A DNA stretch of 64,000 nucleotides from Corticium candelabrum (lineage: Eukaryota > Porifera > Homoscleromorpha > Homosclerophorida > Plakinidae). The notes beneath the pieces are model-generated. The model was not told the DNA's origin and did no database searches. It worked only from the letters and a program-made list of their open reading frames with translations. The stretch is from contig NC_085097.1 in assembly GCF_963422355.1 (NCBI RefSeq), positions 3,633,039 to 3,697,038 of the forward strand, read 5' to 3'. The translations under genes were made by a program, and so were the position numbers. Of the stretch, positions 54,421 to 64,000 are shown one piece after another (the stretch's first letter is position 1; each line of letters begins with the position of its first letter).

Positions 54421-55209
54421 AATGCTACAGTGAATCTAAAGTTGAGGAGGTAAGTGTCACAAAATATTTCTTTGAGAAGGCACATCTAATCGGCTGTACC
54501 CTTCTTTAAGCAATCTTGTTATTACGTTGCTAAACTTTTGGGTTGACTCTGGCGATATCATATACTGTATATTAAAGAAACTCTGTGGAACTACTGCCAT
54601 AAACGCTATGTATATATTTTACCATTTTAATTCTAATGGAATGAGCCGATATCTTGCGTCGGTCAATGGATCAAACAACAAGTGGTTGATAAAGTATTCA
54701 CAGCAGTTGAGCAGTGAAAACTTCCTTAGTAAATTGTGGCTGTGCTACTTGTCTAATACTGATACCATAATGGATTGCATGCATTAATTAATGCTTAGTT
54801 AACAAATTAGAAAAGGTTTTTCAGTTAGCGGTGTTGCCAGGCGAAACAGGACATAAAATGGGCGAGGCTTGAAATACTCGAATTCCTTCTTATTAGAATA
54901 CAGGAAGTGCAACACAGTTTTTATCTACCACTGACGTTTCTTATTGTATAAGAGTACTTGATTTGCACTTATTCTGTATAGAGCAACGCTACAATTATCA
55001 CAAAGGCTTGCGCATGTTTATTGAAATATATTGTCGTTTAGCAAAATCTAAACAAAGTTATTTTTACGCATGCGTATAGATGTACTAGCAATCACTAGTA
55101 ATGATGATCAAGAATTAGACAATATGTGTAAAGCGAGATGGTGATAGAAATTGATAATACAGTACACGGTGACAATAATATACCAGTATACCTATTTGCT
55201 CTATTGCAG
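54421..55209. other. Spacer upstream of NB-ARC copy B
   Basis: Same AT-rich non-coding spacer as 4271-5128. No exon or promoter recognised. Confidence 0.5.
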
Positions 55210-58200
55210 AAGTCAAATTTCCACGTGAACTAGAAGCTTTCAATTTTCCTATTTTTTGTGGACGACAGAAAGAACTAGGTGAAATAGAAGGAAAGCTGTG
55301 GGGAGATAAAGACAAACGCTCAACCATGAAACAAATATTGGTATTAGCATCTGTTTCGGTCACTGATGAACGTAGAAATAATAAAGATTTTTGTAGTTTG
55401 TGTCAGGTCAGGGAGGAGTAGGAAAGACACGTCTCATTGCTAAATACGCTCAACAACGTAAAAGTTCTTACAAATGTGGGGTATATTTTTTTAATGCACA
55501 ATCAATTCTGTCTTTCCATCAATCGCTCAAGATTAACGTGAGCAAATATACTTGAATTTATAAAAATTTATAAACGAATTTTTGTTAAATTTTGATTTAG
55601 ATTGCTAACGTGACATACGAGAGATCAGCAGAATGGCATTTGGTATCGGAGTACAACTTTTTCCTACGCCAGCTAGAACAAACCGGAAATGTGTTATTCG
55701 TTTACGACAGCTGCGACAGATTGGAAGTTATTGAATCGCTCTTACCAACTCAAGCCAAACAAGTTCATGTCATCGTGACGACAAGAGCACGGGGCGGTCA
55801 CGTGCTTCTAGACTCCAATCGTGACAGAATCGTTCACGTCGACGTACTAGAACCGAATGACGCCGTCGAAGCTCTCATGGAATGGAAAGGAAACGGGCAA
55901 AGCGTGCGTACCATCGTAGACGATGCCAAAGAGAAGTTCGATGCTGACATTCTAGTTAATCTTCCACAGATTGGTCGCCTGCCGTTGGCTATTCGTCACG
56001 CAGGACTATATCTAATGGAGAAGAAGATTAATTGTGAGGAATACGGAAAATTGCTTGATAACAAAAAAGAAAGACTGCGAACGATAGGAAACGATGTGAA
56101 GGAAATTGTAAAATATTGCGGACTGCAACATGTTGCCAACGCACTCGAAGAGGAAGGGATTGCGAATATGAGAGACTTTGTGCGAAGTAACTTATCCCGA
56201 CTGCAAACGTCATTTCTCATAAGACCACACGAACTAGAACAGCTCAACAGAATTATAGAGAAATTGAAGACAGCGACGGTTATGACGTGGGACATGCAGA
56301 TTGAAGAGGTGATGAAGAATTCAGACGCAACGACCAGCACAATACTTCAAATAGCTTCTCTGGTTAATGGAAAATTGATTACTAAAAGTTTGCTGTTGAC
56401 TCTAGCTTTCGGTACAAAGCATGCTACTGACTCAGATAGTAATAGAAAGATGAATGAGGCCATTTCTCGTTTGGCAAACGTTTCTCTTTTAAACGATGAC
56501 GTCGAGTGCAGCATGCACTGTCTTGTACAACAGAATGTCGTGGAAGCAATGATGAGAGAAGGAACATTCGCTCATCGACTTCGTTTACTTTGCAAATGTC
56601 TTGTCGACATGGTGCCTCGTTCATTGGACGGCGTCATGAGAAGTTTGAACGAGAAGAAAGTGTCGGATCTAGTCGACCACGTATATGTGGTATCTTCTCA
56701 TATTTTGCAATCCGAGCAACTGGACGAGGAGTGTTGGCAACTATTACAAGTATCCTGTTTTATGGCAGATGCTTATGAGCATGTGAAGAAAGCGGAATAT
56801 CTGTGTGAAGGAAGACTTGCTTTAGTAAAACGTTTGAATTCACAGCAAATGGACAAAGACAAGCTGTTAACGTGTGAGTTGCAATATCTAAACTGACTGT
56901 TGTTGGGATGGTAAGTGTGACCATGTGTTTGTATCGATGTAGCATTGATAGATGTGGGAAAAGTTCGCATGAAATTGTCCAATCCCCAGGAAGCCGAGAA
57001 GCCGCTGAAAGAAGCGTTAGAGATGAGTCGAGAAAGTGGTGGTCAAATAGAACCAATTCTTCATTATCAAGGTATGCGCTTTATATTTGTAGGATTGTTG
57101 CTTTTTCAAGTTTGAAACATCGAAGGAACCAAACTAAATATTATGTTAAAATTTATTAGTAAATGTTTTTAGGGAAAGAAAAACTTAAGAAATAAATATT
57201 GCATTTGAAATTGTCGAATACAAAAAATTGTATAAATTCGTATATATCCATTTCTTACAGCTTTGAATTCCATGGCTAGTTGCTATCGCTATTTGCGTCA
57301 TTTCGAAACAAGTGAGCAGCTCTATCTTGAACTATTCGACTTTATAAAACAACAAGGATTAGCAGAACAATACGTCTCTCGAGGTACAGTCGGCGTTTAT
57401 GTTTATTAATTGTGATAATAATCGCAAAATAATATTGTTTGTTTTATATATCGATTCTAAGATTGTTGATAATGAGTTGTGATTGTACATCTCGTATTTA
57501 TTTCTTTTGTTGTTCGATGTATATGCATTGTTCAGTTCTGAACAATCTGGCATTGACATACGATGATTGGGGCAAAATATCTGCAGCAATAGAGAACTAT
57601 AAAAAGAGTTTGACTCTGACAAGAAAACAGTCAAATGTCAATCCGTTGAGCCTCTCTACAGGTTCGTTTAGTAACGACTTACCGTTCATGTATTGTTGCT
57701 GTTCGTGTATTACATTAATTTATTAATCAATTTGTTTTCCAGTTATCTCAAATCTCGCAATTTGTCATCAAAAGAATGGACAACTTGAGCGAGCTGTCTC
57801 TTATTACGAAGAAGCGTTGACAATCAAAAGAAAGCGATTACCGTCTTCTCATCCGTCTTTAGCTCTGGGTAAGGTTTTTCTAACTTACAGCACAAAACAC
57901 GTTGAATTATAAAATAAGACATCACTTTCGCTTATCAGCTGCAATGCATTCTGTCAGCGTAGAGTAGTACAGTAGGGAAAGTTTATTCTATTGTTGGACG
58001 TATTGAATTGGTTGTGACGTATTGTATGTTGAAGCTAAGTGTCGCTCTAATTATATGCAGTGGCGGATCTAGAATGTGCCAGACGAGGGGACATACTTGA
58101 AGTATGGGCGTGTCCCATATTAAACCGTATTTATATATATAGACCATCACTACACTAATATACGGCTATAGGCTGTACTTACTTAACCGTTACAACGGAA

Positions 58201-59545
58201 ATACATAAAACGACATCAACAATTAATTAAGGAATGGAGTAACAGTAATCTAGCTTCCAATTGGGACATTACGCTATCGATTGATTCAGATATTTTACTA
58301 AACTCAAGATTAAAGGATCCAAACTGTTGTACGTGCCCGCACTGCCTCCGTCTTGATCCGCCACTTAATACATGGAGAAAGAGACGATTGTAGACGCTAA
58401 CATGGAGTGATACACATTGATTCTGTGTTTTTCTATACAAAACGTTTTTATTATTTCACGTGTTGTTGTAGTAATGCGCCATCTGTCTTCTTGCTACCGT
58501 CAGCAAGACCGGATGGATCGTGCGATGCGGTTGGCCAATGAAGCTCTACAAATAGCGTCATCATCGCTGCCCATCAACCATGCCGAATTGGGCGACTGTA
58601 CGGATTACGCACATTCTGTAGTTCTTATAATGTACTCGTCAACTTACATCATGTACATAGATTTCCAAGAAGCTGCTTCATGCCATTACCATTCACGATC
58701 GTACGATGAAGCTATTCGATTGTTTGAAAGAGCTGGAGATGTTTTCAGTCATCATCTGCCCGCACGAGCAACATCTTTGTCTATTGGTACGTCCTAGTTA
58801 TTTCTCTCTGCATTTTTTGCTATTCATTACGTCTATTAAGAGAGAATTATATCATTTAGTGAATCATAACCTTTCCCTCGTGTATATTCATACTGGACAG
58901 AAAGACAAAGCGGTGGAACTCATGACAGAAAGTCTTAACATCAGTAGACAAACTTTACCGGAGAAACATCCGGAAATTGCTAAATGTTAGTATTTGTTAC
59001 TGTTGGTTTCTATTGTGTGTTGTGTTTGTTTGATATGAGGTGATGATGTGTGTTTGTGTAGCTCTCGTGTCGCTTGGCGGCATTCTGCGTTCCAAGGGAG
59101 ATTTCGATGAGGCCGTTGTGCATATTGAGACAGGTCTGTCTATTCTACGACAAACCCTACCGACTAGTCCGTTCATAGCCAATGGTAGGAATGGATTGCA
59201 TTGATGTTGCTACTTGTATTTGTGTCTCAATCAGACAATTATAATGGTGTTGACTGCAGGTCTGTATTATCTTGCATTTATTGAAATGAAACGAAAACAA
59301 TTGGTAGAGGCGCGTGAACACGCCTCCCAATGTTTACGTTTACGCCAACAGATTTACCCAAGGAAACACAGAATAATCGTTGGTGGTATGGAAGTTGATC
59401 GTTACACACCATCAAGGGATGGTTTGAGTTGTCAACATGTTTGTGTGTGTTTGCTGCAGCGCAAGAGTTGCTCCATGAAATTGAAATCGAACTGTCGCCA
59501 TTATTATTTGTCGCAGACGATGAACAGTCAACAGCAACAACGTAA
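55210..59545 (+). CDS. NB-ARC (with SAM-like insert) - TPR repeat protein, copy B
   Basis: Paralogue of the gene at 5129-9481. Exons: 55210-55340, 55397-55537, 55601-56873, 56943-57071, 57261-57383, 57536-57661, 57743-57868, 58472-58597, 58661-58786, 58860-58985, 59062-59184, 59260-59385, 59460-59545 (TAA). Every exon has the same length and phase as in copy A and no stop interrupts the joined frame, at least 919 aa. P-loop GQGGVGKT, Walker B VLFVYDSCD, GRLPLAI and MHD-like SMHCLVQQ are all kept. The Gly-to-Cys change after Met-His sits in a switch-like motif. Exon 3 read-through stops at once (56896) because of the 4-bp insertion. Differences from copy A include many amino-acid changes in the TPRs (for example ALDF/LFDF, VIANVASCYQ/VISNLAICHQ). 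The N-terminus is not found here either. Confidence 0.85.
58058..58366. mobile_element. Non-autonomous hAT-like element in intron of NB-ARC copy B
   Basis: Same insertion as at 7979-8295. CAGTGGCGGATCTAGA is the left end and CTTGATCCGCCACT the right, with the right end better preserved than in copy A. Confidence 0.65.
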
Positions 59546-59853
59546 CAGCTACCAATCAACACCACATGCATGTGACAGTAACTTTTAGTAGAGGGTCGGT
59601 ATTCTATTTGGTAGATGGTTAGTACAGATATAGTTAACAATCTATCTTACGTCCAGTGTGACTGTTGTAGTCACTGTCATGGTGTATCAATTGCTTTTAT
59701 CATTTGTTATTGCCACTTTTATATTGCTAACGTAGCGACGAGTATCGTATTTTATTCCAATATTATTATAAAATCTCCACGTCAACGCAGTTTTCATCTA
59801 ACTAATAAACGTATTTATTATGAAAAACGAAATAATCGTTTACAGCAATACAT

Positions 59854-60687
59854 ACCGCATATACATGCAGCGACTTATAGCCATCATTTTAAAATTAGGA
59901 TCGAAATGTAGAGATAACCAGCTCAGCATTTGCATAAATTTTAACGAACTTGGAAATTCTAAAGAGCGTTCCAAACAACCAAGTTTTACGTATTCGTTTC
60001 CAACAACTCAACTGGATGATTGTATTCTCGCTTCTAAAACTGCATTGCTTGACAAGTACCATCAGCTGACATACTTCATTGCTGTTGTAGAGCCTTCTCT
60101 ACTGCCTATGTGTTGTTCTGCACTTTTTCATCTTCTAGAGGTCCAGTATTCAGTCGACTATTTCGTGCGTCGAAAGAAGGCAACATGCAACATTTTATCA
60201 AGAAGCGATGAAGCAAGCTGCAAAGTTTTATCTCTAGAGTCAATTGAACAGACGTCACTAACAACAACCACTTAGGCTGGTCATGCCATGGCCTGACCAC
60301 ATTTCACAAACTGTACTTCAGCCAGTCGAAGATTGGAGTCTACTTATCTTTAGAGATATCAACGATTAAGTAATGCATTTATCATAGACAAACATGACTG
60401 TTGCTAATGACTTAGTACCTGAAGGAGAGGGACGACTTAAGTTGTTTGGCACCGCTGGCGCGGATCAAATTTCAATTTACTTGATGCCCTGTTTATATTA
60501 ACTACATCTCAAATATAACTAATGACAATAATCAGATGTGACAACAACTACTATGAGCAAGAATCAGCCTCTATTTAAAATTCTATATCAGTATCCTTCA
60601 ATCTACACGGACGAGACGTTTTCTAGCAAAGACGTCAAAAATAGCGTCATAGCACTAGTCCCGAAATGTTTTAACCATGATTGTGAC

Positions 60688-60692
<5 letters not shown>
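59854..60692. other. Intergenic; one weak open frame
   Basis: Beyond the duplication edge. A 151-codon frame (59820-60275) has some coding-like text (LDDCILASKTALLDKYHQL, VEPSLLPMCCSALFHLLEVQ) but no recognised domain and no clear splice context; it may be part of an exon or chance. Confidence 0.3.

Positions 60693-60757
<65 letters not shown>
60693..60757. repeat. (TA)n microsatellite
   Basis: About 65 bp of TA dinucleotide repeat. Confidence 0.95.
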
Positions 60758-60759
<2 letters not shown>

Positions 60760-63700
60760 CTGTGAACATCCGTAAAATGATTTTCACAACGTACACTCCG
60801 TCGTTTAGCGCTACGCCCCAGGAAACTTGATTGCAAGATCTACGCAGTCAAGTTGAAATGTTGGGCTGAACTACAGACAAAGCTGGATATTACAGTGTAG
60901 TCACTCTTACAAATAAGGAAAATTACGCAAGTTGAAGCAGAGTTCGGATTGTGCGCAAACCAACCCGTCATCTTTTCTCAGGTCAAAGACCCAAATAGGT
61001 TACGTTTTATACAGAACCAGGTATGAACATGCGACCGATATCAGCGTGAACAATCGATGATCAAATGGTAAGCATTAATTAATTAGGTCACGTGATGAGT
61101 GCAAGTGCACATGCAGTGCAGTTGTCCCTTTATCTTCGCATGCGCATCCACTTTCGTTTATAACACACGAGCACATTTTCTCAACGTGAGTGTCTCTTAG
61201 CATTTTGATGGTAGCGAGGCTCCTAACTTACCGCGCGTTGACGGAATGTTTCTCACGTAACCATCGTATATGCACTCTGTTTTAACGCTATTTGCTGCTA
61301 CTGTCTAGCGCTCTCATATCCAGCTTTGCAGACAAACCTTCTATCTTGATCAGTCCGTCAGCCAAGGCTTGGTTTTGCGGGGGCGAGGCTACAATTTATT
61401 TTTCGCCTTCCTAGGCGTGATTGCGTTCGGAAATCTACTGGAAAGAAGGACAATAGGACGAAGATCACTGTCTGTAGAAGATGTGCACGTAAAGGACAAC
61501 ATATTGGCTAAGTCTTATCCAATAAAACTGACGAGAGATAAGCGTATTTGCGACTAATCACGTGGTAGGGCCTCGCTAGTTTTTGAGCACACTGCCATCT
61601 CTTGGCGTTTTTTCACCAACAACCTAGTAAGTTGTAAAGAGGGCATGTGATCGCGTTTTACTGCATTCTAAAATCTGGTGTGCATCTACAAACACCGGAG
61701 GTCTCTGACCCCTAACTTGATGCACTGTGCAGTAATGGGAGTAAGGAATCGTCAAGTAGAAACCACGGTTCTGCGCCTCAGCAGTCTTTCAAGATGGGAT
61801 ATCGCTACTCTGTTGAGATTTCTTTGCGCTGAGTGCTGTTTTCAACGAGTTACGATATTCCTTTATTTCTTTGTAATATGAGTTCATAATGTTCGCTTGT
61901 TCTGTTCTTCTGTAACTCTATCAAATTGATTTGCGAGTTTGCTGATACTTGTTAGTGTTTTGATAATATAAGGAGTCGTAACTAGCCAAGGGGATTGATG
62001 TTGAAGAAATGTAGAGGCTGAACTGCTTGTTCATGCATTTTAATACATACTCTACGTATGCATCTAATATGGGAAGAGAAGAAGTGGAGAAACTGTTCAT
62101 CCTGGAAGAGATTGCCAGTCTTGTGCTAGATGTGGCACCACTGCAGAGATCCAGAAAATTGAAATCAAATCAACCCATAGTCTTGCTTGTGTCACAAATG
62201 TGAACAATAATCACTCAGTATTAATTATTATCAAATATCACTATCATACGACCATAAATTCATTTACTAGAGGAATAATGAGTATGTACTACAAGTATAT
62301 GCAAATGAGATCAATTTTCCAATAATTATAAGGCACGTAACTGCAGTTATTATTAATAGATAGTTATTAAATTAATTGATAGTTGATTAATTGTTGCACA
62401 GTCATTACCTGAATATACTGTACTAGACATGTTCAATAGTCTAATTTGTTGCTGTGATACAGACCTGCGTTGTGTATTACATCAGACAATTCTTTTCAAG
62501 ACATGTATAGATCAACATTTAATTAGCCAAAAGCTAAACGGTAGAATACGCTAGCAAGTAGTTTGACAAGTTGCACAGTGTGTACAGTAGCCTTACATTC
62601 AGTCACTGCCGATTCTGGCGTGGCTTTGACGTTAGCATCAGCGGGAATGCAAGGTGATTACAACAGGTGGCATTCGTAGATATGAGCACACGGCTGTCTC
62701 AAAGAAGCTAGTTTTCTGACAACACCATATGATGATAGCACGGTAGACAAGCTTCTAGTGAGAAAGGCGTCTAGTGGTGTGTCGACTCAACGGTGTTGCA
62801 GTGCGTAGTTGAGTTGCCATTTCCTGCTTAGCATGGCGTTCACCATGCAACTTTCCTCTCCCCAAACAAGGTCTCAAATCGCGCTGTTGACTTCGCAGGT
62901 GTTCGAACAACGAGCCCGTATGTCATACAATGTTACGCATGTCTTCCGGGACCGCCGATGAGTCTTAATCTTGTGTATTGCAATAAAATGTGTATTTCGT
63001 CGTGGCGGAGCACGTGGAGCTATATGCGGGGGTGCGGACCGGCGAGCTAGAAAATAAAAGCGAGGTCCTACAGGACGTTGGCTGATGGACTGTAATTGTG
63101 TAGCTATGCAATCAAGTTTGCGTAAGCGTAGCGCTAAACGACAGAGTTTCTCTAGGATACCTAATCGATTCCGTCTAACAGAAATTTTTAATGCAAATAC
63201 AAACAAGACACACTCACCAAGATTGTAAATACCACTTCTCCCTCTCCAGAGAAGTGAGCCGCTGGTTGTTGAAACATTCTACAGATGACAGCAACAACAG
63301 CTTATGATACACGCGTATACCTGGAAGCCATCGAACTTATAAGAAAGAATAATAGTTATACAATTTATTATTTGATGTCCCTTTAATATACTTCGCTGAT
63401 AACATGCAAGCGATGTTAATGCTCTGTTAATAGAAAACTTAACCCTTCAGTGGCTTGTCAAAAACATCAAAGTCTTGTCGTTCACTTCTAGTGATTAAGT
63501 TACATAACATAACCAATTTCGTAATTAATTAACTATAACAAAATGTTGATTTTGGCATAATTGCGTTTTAATGTCTGCTTCCTAGTTCTGATCGGTTACT
63601 AAACCATACGGTGGATTGTCGATCACAGATGTTTCTTCATACAGTAAACTCCTTTGCCCAGCATCGTGCTGTACTGTACGTAAGAGTATGTGACCCGCAA

Positions 63701-64000
63701 GACAAGCGCTGTAATGTCGGTGGCCTTGGATACCCAGTCGTTAAGGTGCTCGCACCACAAGATCTCGACTACTCCTGCTATTCATAATATAAGAAACCTT
63801 TGTTTTGTTTTCTTTACCTGTTGTCGCATATTTCTTATGCAAGAATTTATCACTGATGTATATATTCATCATTCGTGATAAGATGGACTGGCTTGTTGCG
63901 TGTCATTCTCCGTTCGTTGTGCAGAAAGGACGTCAATCTGTAGGATGACTCAGTAGTGATCTAGTATAGATGCACGAGACACAATTGATCAGGCAATGCA
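60758..64000. other. Intergenic, no gene seen
   Basis: Only short open frames (62-110 codons) with no recognised motifs or splice support. No terminal-repeat element was noticed. Confidence 0.4.

Larger units (their letters stand above)
49953..59853. repeat. Segmental duplication, copy 2 (direct)
   Basis: Partner of 1-9973. Within it, all 13 NB-ARC/TPR exons keep exactly the lengths of copy 1. Indels are confined to introns, spacer and the DIRS relic, for example a 4-bp insertion at 56894 inside the intron after exon 3, and loss of about 175 bp after 59765. Confidence 0.9.

Noticed and set aside
60603..60836. Open frames rich in Ile-Tyr repeats
   Set aside because: Produced by the TA microsatellite.
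62874..63206. 110-codon Arg-rich minus-strand frame
   Set aside because: No domain, no splice context, unusual composition; likely chance.

Overview
The window looks like nuclear DNA of a marine invertebrate. A sponge or another early-branching animal is my best guess, which is inference only. The evidence is AT-rich sequence, genes split by short GT-AG introns (many 55-75 bp), animal death-fold and TIR domains, and a heavy load of DIRS-like, Gypsy, LINE, SINE, hAT, piggyBac-like and Harbinger-like elements. There is no operon structure and no bacterial signal.

The host theme is innate-immune or cell-death signalling. Two near-identical NB-ARC/TPR genes (5129-9481 and 55210-59545) lie at either end, in a direct duplication of about 10 kb (1 to about 9973, and about 49953 to 59853). 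Each has 13 recognised exons of identical length and an open frame, and each carries a decayed DIRS-like retroelement upstream. Between them lie three related CARD loci with a shared upstream segment. One is a CARD-TIR gene (10889-12628). One is a CARD copy broken by a complete hAT transposon (24990-28378). One is an intact CARD-CARD gene with an unrecognised C-terminal domain (30686-32180). A second-CARD pseudogene sits at 13463-13800.

The rest is mostly mobile or decayed DNA. 13820-17700 is a foreign-looking block with a Polinton-type integrase relic, ankyrin-like repeats of the kind seen in large DNA viruses, an unrecognised broken gene and four copies of a palindromic intergenic repeat. 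17.7-24.4 kb holds several MITEs and an unresolved, possibly decayed gene on the minus strand. 28.4-30.2 kb has hAT and LINE relics. 33-41.5 kb has more terminal-inverted-repeat elements, microsatellites and two exons of an unknown gene. 41.6-49.6 kb is a nest of three RLE-class LINE fragments, tRNA-derived SINEs and a truncated Gypsy element. 59.9-64 kb shows no gene I can support.

Working together (inference): the NB-ARC/TPR proteins have sensor and oligomerisation parts but no visible N-terminal effector domain. The CARD-TIR and CARD-CARD proteins have adaptor or effector parts but no sensor. The locus could encode a matched sensor/adaptor set that expands by segmental duplication and is remodelled by transposons. 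All splice models were read by eye from splice signals and reading-frame phase.
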